A stretch of DNA of 64,000 nt from Humulus lupulus (lineage: Eukaryota > Streptophyta > Magnoliopsida > Rosales > Cannabaceae), in contig NC_084802.1 of NCBI RefSeq assembly GCF_963169125.1, positions 20,367,107 through 20,431,106 of the forward strand, in the 5' to 3' direction. This document shows positions 24,042 through 36,693 of this stretch, piece after piece. Both the position numbers and the translations under genes were made by a program. The number at the start of each line of letters is the position of its first letter. Position 1 is the first letter of the stretch. Below the pieces are notes generated by a model that made no database searches, was not told the origin of the DNA, and saw only the letters and a list, made by a program, of their open reading frames with translations.

Positions 24042-25881
24042 TGTTGGTTTTATATATCAAATCAAATATTATACTCAGCGGAACAACAATCAAAATTGTT
24101 AATTTAACCCCACAAGATTTCTAGATTTACTTCTTCACATACATATATATATATTGAATCAAAGATATGAATAGAAAATTACCTCAAGTCCTTCATTGCT
24201 GCTATCTTTTTGTACGGAAAAAATCCTTGAGATCTCACACCAGGACCTTCCAAGATGTTCTCAATACACAAAGATCGAGTGTGGGCTCGCTATACAAAAC
24301 AATAGGCAAAATCTATTTATCAGATGTTCTCAACATATGAGATCTGATAAAATTTTGACCTAAGTTTGTGAATAATAGTGACATATGCTTGTATCACTAT
24401 TCTATTTCTCTCAGGGAGATTTCACGATATATTTTCTATCACTGAAAAGTATCGTTCTAAAATCTGATCTCCTATATTTAATATATCCAATATATTAAAA
24501 ATAAAATATTAGTTATTTTAAACAATTTAAAAATAACTAATCAGTTGTTAGATTTTGTTTAAATAATAATATTTTAATCATATTACAATATCTCATTATT
24601 TATTTAATATTTAAATAACTAAAATTGTGGAACTAAGAAACTGCCATGAGCTTCTTATGTGTGTAGCACAGTGACTGTGCACTGTGCTACACGTGTACCA
24701 CATGCCAAGGAAGGCATGTGATTTTTCCCAATTTTTATTATTATTTAAATACCAAAATCCCAAAAATAAATTAATTCAAAATTAATTATGTTTGGTGCAT
24801 AGAAAAATATTTTACTTATCAAATAAGTCATTTTGCCCATTTTTGTATTTATCTTTGTCAGTGTTTGTTTGAGTCATTTCGGGGACCATGGACCTATAAC
24901 ATTAAGCTTCAATAAATTGTAACTAAATCATTAAAGTCTTTAATTATAATAGTTAATTTATTAATTCTGATATTTCTCCACTATAAATTCGGAATTGAAC
25001 TCTTTATGTTATAGATATACTTTTATAGAAATCTTATTATAAGTCGTCCATTGATATAACCATCTTACAATAGTTCAACCCTCTAATTAATTAGTCCATA
25101 AATTAGAATGGAATAATTACCATTTTACCTTTCTAATTTACTTGTTATTCCTCAAGTACCATTAATTCACTAGTGAATAATTAATCTATAATCTAATTAT
25201 AGATTTGAGCTCAAAATCATTCGGTTCCAGAATAATCCTTAAGGAAACTAATATACGATCTGTTAGGAAAGATTAGATTTTGTATTGTTGATACATGTTC
25301 CCAGCCATCTATGATATTAAATCTCCAAAACAAAAGTTATTAGCCTTATTCTATGAAGAGACCTTAACGAATGAATCAAAAGATTTAATAAACATGAACA
25401 GGAGTTCATGAACACTCAGAATTTAGGTTGATCTATAAATGATCATCAGTCATGATATGAATTACAAGTCTTTATTATTAAATGGTTTTTGGATAAAGAC
25501 TTTTATTCATATCGGTCCATGTCATATATAATCATATTATATAAAGCACATTTACCGAGATGTCTTACCACATCAATAATCTGAATCTAGATTATTTGTA
25601 TCAACATGATACTCACCAAACCGTACTTACAACCCCAATTAAAGAATTCCGTAACTTCAATTTGTTGTTGTTGACTATTTTTATTCATTCATGTGATCTT
25701 AATTCTCTCGTACTAATACAAGATCACATCATCAATAATGAATATGGTATTTTTCTGAAATTTACAAAATTATTCAAACAATAATTTAATAATCTAAATA
25801 TAACAATAATAAACTATTGTATTTATTTATTCATTGAAATAATAAATGTCTTTTACATGCTTTTAAGACATACTCCTAACA
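24042..25881 (-). repeat. copia 5' LTR, complete, 1840 bp
   Basis: On the minus strand it begins TGTTAGGAGTATG (25881) and ends AAAACCAACA (24042), next to the PBS. It is long for copia. The region 24055-24075 has the CAGCGGAA phrase seen near the ends of the other copia LTRs at 1536 and 47334. No TSD can be tested because the partner LTR is truncated. Confidence 0.9.
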
Positions 25882-27322
25882 ATTAGCACATCATTTTGTT
25901 AGAAATTTGGAAGCTATGAGAGGATAGGATGTCAGAAACCTGCCTCATTGTTTTGACCAAGCTTTCATAAAATTCGAACTTGGTGGTGGGGAGAGAAGAT
26001 ACTTTGGGGGGAGCAAAGTCGGAAGATTGAGAGGCACGACTCGAAGAGCTTTTCCATCAGTTTGAAGGAAAGTTCGTTAGGGTGAAAGGCTGTTGAGACC
26101 GAAAGGGATCGGTCTAAAGGTAAGGCTCGGGGGATGGAGTTAAGCTCGGGATAAACCAAAAATTGAAGCTTCTTCCTTTTTCCTTCTTGGGTCTCGATGA
26201 TTTGACGTTGATAGTGGGCACTTAATTCCTGGTTCTTTATTTTCTCTTTGTATTCATATGAGTCTTAGGTTCCGAGTTAATGGGGATTCAGCTCGGGGAG
26301 ATGGAGCTTGATAGGGTATGGTTTGATCGGAGGACCCCCACCAATTCTTCTCGGAAGAGTACTGCGACATCTAACGATAAAGAAAAAGGTGAGGGCCTTT
26401 CACTCAAAAAGAATAAAAGAATAATTGGAGTAGTCTTTCTTAAAATTCGAGTCAAGATAGGCTCGAAAAACAAGGTGTCCTATCAAGCCAAGGTAGGCTC
26501 AAAGTAACAATTTATACCTACCTGTAGTAGGTGGTTAGTTTCCTTTTTGGGTTATTATGATTTTCTAGGAAAAATGGGCAGTTACCCAAAAAGGGGGTTA
26601 TTATCAGATTGCGTGAGAGAGAAAAAGGGAAACCCTAATTCTAATACCTTATTTCTTGGACTCCACGAAACCTACAACCTATAACGTAATACCCTAAAAG
26701 AAACCATTTTTTATGGGAAATTCTTTATAAAAATCATATCAAAACACCCTTTTTATCCATATTTTCAAGAACACCTCAAGAACAACAATGTCAAAAAGAA
26801 AAAAAAATGACAGTAACAAGCAGTAGTATTTTTACCAAAAAAGAGAGAAGATTGCATAAACTTACACAAAGGCAATTGATAGTGGAATTGCAATGAGGAT
26901 TGCAGAATATTGTACAAAGAAATCCTCGAAAGCTCTTTGTTAAAGGCGGGGTAATCGGGGAATGGTGTAAAGACTGGTTTTTTCTTTTGACAAGAAAACA
27001 TGCAAAGTTTGTAAGAGTGAAATGAAGAAGAAATGAGACGGAGAAGGGGTTTAAATAGGAAAAAGGTTAAAACCTTTGAAGTAATCAGGGCCCTTAAATT
27101 GTATTTACCTCTGATCCAATGGATCACGTTTAATCTAAAAAAATGGCAGTAATCAAGCAACGAAAGGACGTGGGCAGAAAGGATAGTACTTGAGTACTGT
27201 AACTACCCATTTGCATGTTGACATGTACACCCACTCGTGTGTCATAGGTGGGTACGTTTCCCGACAAGAAAAGTTCAAAAGTTTCTCTCAGGGTTCGAGT
27301 AGACACTTTTGAGGGGGAAAAA
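25882..27322 (+). mobile_element. Internal region of a non-autonomous LTR element (family X), 5' end lost
   Basis: This noncoding stretch ends in a purine tract (gagggggaaaaa, to 27322) directly before an LTR that begins TGTTATACCCC, so it reads as the interior of a plus-strand LTR element. Short open frames (for example 26280-26507 and 26765-27160 minus) show no gag or pol motif. The left side is cut by the copia LTR at 25881. It could instead be unrelated DNA between two elements; only the purine tract supports the call. Confidence 0.45.
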
Positions 27323-27961
27323 TGTTATACCCCAAATTTCAAGACAGATTAAATTATCTCGAAATGTAGGCTCAGTAAATAATTGAGTTAAGATCCAATA
27401 AATAAGTTATTAGAGATAGTGCCACATTTTAGCTTGATGGTTAAGGTTGAAAGGTACAGACCGTGACCAAAGGTCAACCTCGGAAGATTGATAGTTGATG
27501 GCTCAGGCAGCATTCCAGATGTCAGCTCGAAGGTTGTGGTGTAAGCTCAAAAGTGTGTCTTTAAAGATGTCAAGCGTTTACATTTGAGTAATTAAGGCCT
27601 ATACACACAGAATTTGTTTATTTATCAATTTATAGTCAACTTGATTCTTTAGGGATGCAATATATTTCAAATTCATATGTATATTGTTGTAACTTTCCTA
27701 AAAATGTAGGAAAAAATATCTGAACTCAGTCTATAAGTACTGGGATTAGTCATTTGTATTTTTCAAGCTCAATTCTTGTACTAAGAAACTCTGTGAAATT
27801 GCTTTCAAAGCTTTAACACAAACACATTAATAAAAGTGACTCGTGGACTAGGTAGATTTAACTATTGAACCACGTAAAAAATATATATTATTATTTTCTC
27901 TCTTAATTATTTAATTAGCTTAATTGCTCTTGTTTTTAATTGACGAAAAACACCGTCAAAA
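27323..27961 (+). mobile_element. LTR of family X, 639 bp, probable 3' LTR
   Basis: It begins TGTTATACCCC and ends near ACACCGTCAAAA, where relatives end GTCAACA. It shares with them the tail phrases gactcgtggactagg and gaaccacgtaaaaa. The flanks AAAAA and GATGA do not match, which fits an LTR preceded by internal sequence rather than a solo LTR. It is shorter than its relatives (797-828 bp). Confidence 0.75.
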
Positions 27962-28305
27962 GATGATAAGAGTGATTGATGATGATGGAGCTAGCTAGTT
28001 TGGCCATATGATTAATTGTTTGGACAAAGCACTAATTAATGAACTATTTGCATATAATAATATATATAATTTAAAAAATAATATATCTGACTTTATATAT
28101 ATAAAGAAGATTGAAGAAAAATATCAAAATTATTAATTCGCTGCAATTATATATTTTTATAGATTAAAGACTAGGAGTTATTTAGTATGGTGAAATCTTT
28201 TTATGTGAATGATAATATTAAATATTCTCCTTTTTAGATTAGGTTTTTCTTATTCTAAGCCCTGAGAAATTAGTATTGTGGAAATGAGATTACTCTATAA
28301 GAGAG
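27962..28305. other. Intergenic DNA, nothing recognised
   Basis: AT-rich unique-looking sequence between two family X LTRs. No gene, RNA or repeat recognised. Confidence 0.5.
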
Positions 28306-29102
28306 CGTTGACGCCGTTTTTCGTCAATCAGTGAAAGGAGAGCACGTAAACAATAACTGATAATGGCCAATTGAAATGTAACAACACAAACACACGATTT
28401 TTACGTGGTTCAGCAGTTAAATCTGCCTAGTCCACGAGTCACTGTTATTAAACTCAAGATTATCTCTGAAAATTCTTAAGCATGAATTCTTCAGAGTTTT
28501 CTCTCAAGGTTCAGATTTTCGGTCCCTTACAATGGTGCATGACCTTTCTATTTATAGAGAAGGTTGCGGAGTACTATCCCACATAGTTGGGTAGTTACTC
28601 TTTTTGTATAAATGAAATAAATGGCTTTGAATGCCTACAATCAGATATAAAAGGAAAACGTCCCCTGAAGACCAGGGGGCGTATAACTGACTAAATAATA
28701 TCCCACGATTCCAGGGATTTACAATAATAAATGAGAATTCCATCTCGTATGGACAATACTTATGGATACTCAAGGTCTTTATCATATATCTTCAAGGCTT
28801 TAGCTTTCTAGGTTTCTCGTCAGCCTTCGAGCTAGAGGCATCTCCCGAGGGCACATGGCTTTCGAGATCGTCTGTGCGTCGAGCTCGGGACTCCTGATCC
28901 GAGGTCATCCCTGAGGATGGATGCGTCTCCGGAGCTACCTTTCGAGATCATGAACACTTCGAGGTCATCATATTCGAGGTCGTCTATCCCTTGCAGGCTC
29001 GATACTTAATCCTGGAGCATACTCCAAACCTTATGAGTCCAATTACTAATGAATCCAACTTTCGAGGTCACACCTAACATAGCTCGAAAACTGGGTATAA
29101 CA
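28306..29102 (-). mobile_element. Solo LTR of family X, 797 bp
   Basis: It runs CGTTGACGCC (first base changed from T) to GGGTATAACA. It is flanked by GAGAG on both sides (28301-28305 and 29103-29107), a perfect TSD. The TATA box is on the minus strand (complement of ctatttata near 28549). Terminal sequence forms the GTTGACG/CGTCAA stem seen in all copies. Confidence 0.93.
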
Positions 29103-29526
29103 GAGAGTACTCTTAAATCTTTTAAAAAATGTAGATTTTAAATATTCTCATCTATCATTATACAATGAATTTTACATATTATTAATTTTTAAAGTAGTAT
29201 ACACGATTCTTATGTTTAACCAAATAATGTAATTCAATTGACGAAAATCTAAATTAATATGCTTATGCACAATCAAACATAATTTACAATTTTCCAATCT
29301 ATCATTTTTTTTTTCTTTAATATTCTAGTTAATTAAATTATTTTGTACAACTCATATCAAATGCTTCATTATTTGTCATTAAAAAAAATAAAATGAAATT
29401 TGGTAAAATTAAAAATCATTTACTCCATGCTTGTTAACCACCTCAATTGTATGACATGTTGAATACGTGGGTTACGATCATACATATAGCCATGCAAAGT
29501 TTGTGAAATATATAGGAAAATTTGTT
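29103..29526. other. AT-rich intergenic DNA
   Basis: Between a solo LTR and a palindromic element. No gene or repeat recognised. Confidence 0.5.
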
Positions 29527-29916
29527 TATAGGGGCTTCACTTTGAGCCCTACCGATAGAGTTTTTAATGTTTCTTGACCCGTGAACAGTTTTCGGCGCAA
29601 CTTTTTTTTATGATCGTGTATATTGTAGCTATTTAGAGCATCATGCAAATTTTCAGAAAATTCCGAATAGATTATAGTACCGAAAACTAGGTTCAAACAT
29701 GTTGTTTTCCACACGCATAAAAAAAATTAGTCACGCGTGCAACATGTTTGAACCTAGTTTTTGGTACTGTAAACTATTCGGATTTTTCTGAAAATTTGCA
29801 GGATGCTCTAAATAGCTACAATATACACGGTCATAAAAAAAAATCGCGCTGAAAACTGTTCACGGGCTGTAAACACTAAGAGCCTTACCGGTAGGGCTTA
29901 AAGTGAAGCCTCTATA
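29527..29916. mobile_element. Palindromic (foldback) miniature element, copy 1, about 390 bp
   Basis: The two halves are near-perfect reverse complements around a centre near 29721: the left arm begins GGGGCTTCACTTTGAGCCC and the right arm ends with the complement of GAGGCTTCACTTTAAGCCC. Internal words such as aacatgttTGAACCTAG and gctacaatatacac pair with their counterparts. The flanks read TATAGGAAAAT (left, starting about 29511) and TATAGGAGAAT (right, starting 29913), which may be an imperfect target duplication. It has no coding role: the 62-residue frame on the minus strand is arm sequence. It is related to 34719-35103. Confidence 0.85.
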
Positions 29917-30720
29917 GGAGAATAAGTGTGTAGATATCAGAAATTCTTGTTTTAACGATTTTTTATTTTTTTCCATTAATTTTAACGAAATATTCTTATA
30001 TTTAACATAATATTTTTATATTTAACATAATATTCTTATATTTAACTATAGATGGTAAACATGACTTAAACTTAAATAAAATTAAACAAATTAAAATATG
30101 ATATTTTTGAGATATTTTTAAATGATAATTATTTAAAAATAATAAAATCATATATTTATAACTTAAATAAAATTTAATTAAACTGAAACTTAATATTATA
30201 TTAAACATATAATATATAATCTCACATTCAAAATCTAGAACAAATATAAACTTAAACAAATATAAATAAAAAAATAAATTGAAAAATGATATTTTATGAT
30301 AATTTAAATAACTAAATCATAATTATTTAAAAATAAATAAAGCATACATAATTTTTTTTATCTTATAAATTTGTGTGATAGTTTGTTTTTTATCAAGTGA
30401 TTGAAGTTATTTTTCTTCTTCAAATTCACCAAATGACATTGTAAGATACATTAGAAACTAAAAATAGTTTATGCATGTATACTACTGTCTACACTATAAC
30501 TTTTTCTATTCTTATTTTACTTCTATTATTAATTTATTTTTAAATATTATTGTATTTTTTATATATATGTCATGTAACCATGTAAATATATATATATGTC
30601 AAAATTGTGTTTAGATATCATATATGTAGAGATTATTGATATAAATTATACTATATAATTATAATTCATTCTATTATATATATATTCTTAAAAAAGCAGC
30701 AAACCAGTTTTTATTAAAAT
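29917..30720. other. AT-rich intergenic DNA with a short 21-bp repeat
   Basis: Very AT-rich. A roughly 21-bp unit (tatttaacataatattctta) recurs about three times at 29990-30048. Nothing else recognised. Confidence 0.55.
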
Positions 30721-31548
30721 TGTTGACGCCGTTTTTCGTCAACTTAAAAAGGAGAGCAATTAAACAAGAATATACCAGGGGAAGTGAAATAATATGGTGA
30801 AAACAAGATGTTTTTACGTGGTTCAGCAGTTAAAAATCTTCCTAGTCCACGAGTCTATATTATTAGTTCTTTGGAGTTTCCTGGAAACTTTCAGAGAATA
30901 GTTGTCCAGAGTTTTCTCTTCAAATCTCAATCTTTCGGTCTTTACAAATGGAGTTTCCTTCTCTATTTATAGAGAAGGTCAGAATACGTTCCCACATATT
31001 TCGGGAAGATATTCTGTGAATCAAATAATATAATGCAAATAAATACATTATTTACTACGTACGCGGTAATATCCCATAAAATGTGGGATTTAATAACAAT
31101 ATCACATTAGATCCCTTAAACATTGGGAAGTTATAACAATAAATACATTCACACGTAACCGACTAGCTTAGATACTGGGTTTATTATGCCTTCGAGATTA
31201 TTTGCCAATCACGAGCTCGTCATTCTTGCTTCGCCTTTACTCGCAACAAGTTATTGATGGAGTCATCATATTCAAGTTTATGCTTATCGAGCTCGGATCA
31301 TCCTTGCCTGAGGGCAAGAGATACATCAGGAAATATATACAAGTGTTGAACCCTTTGTTGTTGCAAGCTTACCCCATACACTCGAAGCATCTTCGAGGCT
31401 ACATACTGCTCGAGCTCACGAGATCTTCATCTACAACGAAACTGTTTGACTGGAGGATCATACGAGGACTGTGCATATTTCGAGCTTACACCTAACAAGC
31501 CTAGATTTCGGGATCATAATTCCTCATGCTCGAAATCAGGGTGTAACA
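30721..31548 (-). mobile_element. Solo LTR of family X, 828 bp
   Basis: It runs TGTTGACGCC to AGGGTGTAACA with AAAAT on both sides (30716-30720 and 31549-31553), a perfect TSD. A TATA box on the minus strand (complement of ctatttata, about 30963) gives the orientation. The plus-strand frames at 31202-31495 and 31471-31725 lie in or across LTR sequence and are not genes. Confidence 0.94.
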
Positions 31549-34500
31549 AAAATTATAGACAATGTTTACAATTTTAAAACTAAGCAAACGTGCATTGCAC
31601 GTTGCTTTTACCTAGTATATATTATAAATGTGAGTTTAACGGAAATTATTAGTTTTCGTAGATTAAACAATTTTTTTTATTTTTTCCTATCATCGTTAGT
31701 AATAAATTATTTTAAAATGATCTAAATAAGGTCAAAAAAATTTTTAAAAAATAAACAATAATAAAGTCATCTAAATAAAATAAATAAATTGTAATAAAAC
31801 TAAAAGGTAATAAATGAGTCACAATAATTTCTCATCACATATTTTAAAATTTCATATTAAAGAATTTAAATTACTCTATCAATTATGTTTTCAAAATTAT
31901 AACAAAAAAATATTTATGTGTTTAAATTTATTATTTTCTTTCTTTTATTAATTATTTTTTTTGTCATTTAATGTATTTTTTTTATCCAAACATATATGTA
32001 ATAGTGACATAAGACATAAATATACATATTATTTTTGTTTCATTTTTTTGAAGGAGAAACTACTTATTTTAATTGTTTTAGCCATTAATTAAATAGTATT
32101 TATTTATATATAATTTTTTGTTGGCTTTGAAATTTTTAAATTAAATAATTAAAATTTGATCAAATAAACTTTTTAGATTCATAGTTTTAATTTAGAGTTT
32201 TTTAATATTTTAAATTAGAAAAAAAAGTATTTAATTTTAAAACTAGAATCACTGTATATAATATATAAATCAAAACATAAAACAAAATTAAATCATTATA
32301 AACACTAAATTTTAAAATAATAAACAACATCAAATAATTTAATTTAAAACTAGAGTGCACCATATTTTCATATGTAAAAGTGTGTCTCTAACGAATTTTT
32401 AATTTAACGATTTTGTTTAAATAAAAAAGAAAAATATCATATTATTTTTAAAAAAATATATAAACAATGTTTTGGGTTAGTTTTTTATAATATGTTTATG
32501 TCATTTTTTTTAAATATATGACATTGTTTATTTATTTAAATTTAAATAACAATTAAAAATATAATAAAAATAAATTAATATATTTTCTAAATAAAATTAT
32601 GTACGTGCATTATTTGTAACTAGTATATAATATATATATACTTGTTATTGTTGAGGATATTTTTATTAGGGGAGAAAATAAAACGTTGTAATTATTTATT
32701 TCTAAATATAAATCCTCAATTTTATTTGCAAAAAATAAGCATTAGTGTCATTATTTTATATATGTAATGATTTAAAAAGTCACTTATATAAATTACAATA
32801 ACTTTAATAATATTTTCTTTACTGTTCCCATTTAATTATTTATTTTATTCATTCTTAATAAATTTATAATAGAAATGAAATAGAGAGATAAAAATATAAG
32901 TAATTGAAATGAGGGTTTTAATTAAAGAAAACGACATGTTAATTGGGTTTAATTTGGTAATTTTGGCACTTAACAATTTGTTACGTTTTATTTGGCTTGT
33001 GTAGCAAATTATCATAAAACCGTGACTAATAATGAATTGCTCCTCTAATTCTGGCTAAAAATTAGAAGTGCCTGTCTTAATACTAATATTGTTCATAATA
33101 ATTCATGTATAAATAATGTATTTGGAGGTATTGGGAGTCCATTGTTTCACACTCTCCAAATTATATCTATATCTAGTCAAAGATACCATCAATGACTATA
33201 ACATGATTTTTCTAGAACTTATATGTATAGACAAACTAAAGATTTGAAAACGTTGCAACTATTAATTATATTAGCAAAAACAATATACCTTATATTTATA
33301 TGTATACTAAGTTGCAATGTTTAGTTTTATTTAGAAATTTTCTTGATTATTTTTATTAAGTTTTTATAATTATCATATAAAATTTAAATAAATAAAAAAT
33401 ATTATACATAAAAGAATAACATAAACATTTTAAAAGAAAAATTAAACAAAAATATTGTTTATGGTTTTTATTTAAAAATAATAAGATAACTTTTATGATC
33501 ACAAACTGTTCTATTTAAGATACAAAACATTCATGATATTATTCAAATCACACATTAATAACTAGAGAAGAAACTTATTTATTCTTGATAGAAGATAATT
33601 ATTAAATATTTAATTTTATATTAAATATTATCATAATAATGATATTATATAATGAATTTATATTATTATAATTACTAAATATTTATTCTAGTAAAATTAA
33701 GATTATATATTATTATTATAATAATATTTATAATATTTGAATTTATATTAATATAATTATTAAATATGTATTATATATTATTATAATAATTATATTTTAT
33801 AACATTTAAATTTATATTGATATAATTAATAAATATCTAGTTATAATAATGATATTTTATAATATTTAAATTTATATTAATATAATTAATAAATATATAT
33901 TTTTTCATTTTAAAAAAATATATTTTGTTAGATATTTTAAATATTTCGTTAAAGTCAACAAAATAAATCTTAGGCAATTTTTATATATATAGAGATATAA
34001 TATTTTGTTCGATATTTATATATTTAATTATTCTTAAAAAAAAACAAATTACACCATGAGTAGCGGTAAAATTATTGACAAACTAACTTCACTGCTTCTG
34101 ACATGCTTTTAAAAAAGGTGTCACTTGTTTATTTTCATCATTTTTCTTTTTAAGGAATTGCCCATGTAAATAAATATAGATCAAATAATAATTTTTATAT
34201 ATAAATGAAATGAAATTAGTAGTCTTCAATAAATATTATGAAAGAGCAAAATTTGTATATTTGTAATATATATATATTTTTTATTCACTAAAAGTAACTA
34301 GACTAATTTATTAATCGTAATTTAATATACAATAGTATTTATTTTAATTAATTTAAGAGTATAGTAACTGGTTTTAATACAAAAGGAAACGATCGAACTA
34401 AGCATTCAAACTATAAATAAATATATAGTTTATTATTATTATATGATAAAAACGTCACATAAGAAATAGTTTTCTATAATTCAATTGAGCATTATAATTA

Positions 34501-34718
34501 TATATGTATATATATATTTATATTTATTTGTGGGGGCAAATTTATTAAATTGGTTTCGATTATTGGCAATATTGTTACTATAGCTCGTCCTGGTCAGTGG
34601 TCCATCACCCAAATTTAAGCAACATCTCCCGTGGGTTTATTCATATACATTATGGGTCCAATGCATAGCATAGCGTAAGTATTATGTTTCAAGTAAATAA
34701 TATTTAGGGTATTTTTAT
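31549..34718. other. Extremely AT-rich intergenic DNA
   Basis: There is no plausible gene over 3 kb. Runs of A/T, (TA)n patches (for example 32628-32640 and 34266-34280) and degenerate AT repeats dominate. The lack of coding frames on either strand argues for intergenic or matrix-attachment-like DNA, but function is unknown. Confidence 0.6.
33590..33900. repeat. Degenerate AT-rich tandem repeat
   Basis: A unit of about 60-70 bp, built on atttatattaatataattaataaatat and taataatgatattttataat words, recurs roughly four times with indels. Boundaries are approximate. Confidence 0.65.
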
Positions 34719-35103
34719 GGTGCAACTCACAAAAAAAAGGTGTACCTGTGCATATTTTTTTGTTTGCATCCCGTAAACAGTTTTTGACGTAAAATTTTTG
34801 TATAATTGTTTATATTGTAGTTATTCAGATAATCCTGCAAATTTTTAGAATATTCTGAATAATTTTGAGTACTGAAAACTATGTTAAAACATTATTTTCT
34901 GCGCGCTTAAAAGTAATTACGTATGCAACAACTTGTTTAAACCTTGTTTTCGGTACTGTAAATTATTTAGAATTTTCTAAAAATTTGCAGGATATTCTGA
35001 ATAACTATAATATACACGATCATAAAAAAATCACGCCAAAAATTATTCATGGGATGCAAACAAAAAAATGTACACCAATGCACATCTTTTTGTTAATTAC
35101 ACC
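34719..35103. mobile_element. Palindromic (foldback) miniature element, copy 2, about 385 bp
   Basis: Arms pair around a centre near 34910: gtttgcatcccgtaaacag on the left pairs with the complement of 35045-35062. The interior matches copy 1 at 29527 (for example the atattgtag.tattcaga and ctgcaaatttt words), but the outermost 50 bp differ, so the copies share a core and not their ends. No clear target duplication. The 113-residue plus-strand frame spans the arms and is not a gene. Confidence 0.8.
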
Positions 35104-35405
35104 AAAAAAGCTCTCTATATATGTACAAAATAATATTAATATTATGGATGAGCAGATTATCCGCTTACTTAACTGTAAAAGTTGCAATATGGTTAGTGTG
35201 GATTAAGTAGAAATTGTCCAACTCAGACTGCACTGCACATTAATAATATTTTTTTTGAAAAAAAAAAGTAAATAAATTAGATTTTATTTGAGTATATTAT
35301 AATGTGTTGTTGTTGTTTTTTTTTTATTTGTTTCCAATAATGTTGGACAGAAAGAATAGAATAAAAAACTTGGAGACAGTTCTTGCTCTCAGTTGATTAT
35401 GTATT

Positions 35406-35437
<32 letters not shown>

Positions 35438-36273
35438 TGTTGAGTGTTGGTTGTGTTATTGTGATGATCGTTATTATTGCTAAAATTTTAGGTTTGGATA
35501 TTTGATTTGAATTTTATAATTTATTTTTATATATAAATTAATAGTTTGCGAGTGTTAGAAATATTCTAAGCTCGCCCGGCCGTGCTCTAAAAAATATATT
35601 TTTTTAGTAGTGAATCATGATTAACTATATATTATTTATGTAGTTTACTATTACTGCAAAATAAATTAAATGTATGGTTAAGATTTTTACTTAACTTCAT
35701 TTTGTGAGTTGTTGAATTCTTTTCTTACATCTTCACCATTTACCCACACCATACTCAACTCTAATTAGTACTCATTAATATATTTTTTCAGATGAGAAAT
35801 TTTTATTATTATTATAGTTAATAGTTACTTCCAATTTATGAGCTACGCCATAGAATTTAATAGTTGAGTTTTTTTTTTTTTTAAATTTCCGGTTGAGCTG
35901 ACAAATACAAATTTAGTAAAATTAAATAACTCAAATAGGTAAATAATATGAAAGAGTCCTAACATAAAAGTCATCATTAAGTCCTTATACAATTGTTTTT
36001 GCGACTAAATATGACTAATAGATTTTAGTTAAAATTAAAAACTTATTATAGCTATAAAATAATTACTTGCTATCTTAAATATTATGATATTCATATCATG
36101 ATTTTGGTGTGTATGTTGTGTTTGACAATCTTGTTAGCTTTGTTGTCGTTATTGTTTGCGTGATGTTCTAATTTGCATATATTGATTTATCAAAACACAT
36201 ATATTGGACTTGATCCTTGTTACCTAATAAATGAAATTTCTAGATTTTCTTTTTGTAAAATAGATATTATTAA
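35104..36273. other. AT-rich intergenic DNA with a (CTTT)n microsatellite
   Basis: Noncoding. A (CTTT)n tract of about nine units is at 35404-35438, and poly-T runs lie near 35318 and 35871. Confidence 0.6.
35404..35438. repeat. (CTTT)n microsatellite
   Basis: Uninterrupted tetranucleotide repeat read directly from the sequence. Confidence 0.95.
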
Positions 36274-36684
36274 GGAAATTTACTCATTTAGTACTTTGTA
36301 TTTTTTTCAAAATATCATTTTGGTATTTTTTTTTTCAATAATGCTCATATGGTACCATGTATTTTAAAATTATATATATTTGGTACTCTAGACCCAAATT
36401 TAATAAATAAAATTTAATCAATATGACCAAAGTGTCATAAGTTATATGTAATTAAGTATTTAAAATTGACTTTGGAACCTTTATAATTGAAAGCAGTTTG
36501 ATTAAATTAGTAAAAAATTATTAATTAAATTTGAGTTTATGGTACTAAATATGTACGATTTCAAAATATATGCACAAAATATGTACGATTTCAAAATACA
36601 GGGTACCAAATAAGTATTATTGTAAACACTGAGTACCAAAACGATATTTTACAAAAACACAGGATATCAAATAATTACCTAACC
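36274..36684. mobile_element. MITE with 9-bp target duplication (Mutator-like), 411 bp
   Basis: Flanked on both sides by TATTATTAA (36265-36273 and 36685-36693). The ends begin with GG and the two halves are imperfect reverse complements built on TTTGGTACC, AAAATATC and TTGGTACTC words. A 9-bp duplication with long imperfect TIRs starting with G is typical of Mutator-like miniature elements. No transposase. The 64-residue frame at 36173-36367 overlaps it and is not supported. Confidence 0.85.
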
Positions 36685-36693
36685 TATTATTAA

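Larger units (their letters stand above)
17024..25881 (-). mobile_element. Nearly full-length Ty1/copia retrotransposon, defective
   Basis: On the minus strand the order is 5' LTR (25881-24042), PBS, long leader, gag, protease, integrase, RT, RNase H, polypurine tract, then a truncated 3' LTR (17385-17024). The integrase-before-RT order is the hallmark of copia. The matched 362-bp LTR parts (17024-17385 and 25520-25881) have equal length and few differences, which suggests a fairly recent insertion. The outer 1.48 kb of the 3' LTR is missing: gypsy gag abuts it directly at 17023/17024, so a deletion removed the LTR end and the target duplication. An 806-bp solo LTR sits near the 3' end. Several stops make it non-autonomous now. 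Confidence 0.93.

Noticed and set aside
26280..26507. Charged 75-residue protein upstream of an LTR
   Set aside because: No family motif, and an antisense frame of similar length is open at the same place, which suggests chance.
34865..35206. A 113-residue protein similar to the minus-strand frame at 29526-29714
   Set aside because: The shared peptide (TTCLNLVFGT, YNIHDHKK) comes from the arms of two related palindromic elements. It appears on opposite strands because the DNA is palindromic, not because it is coding.
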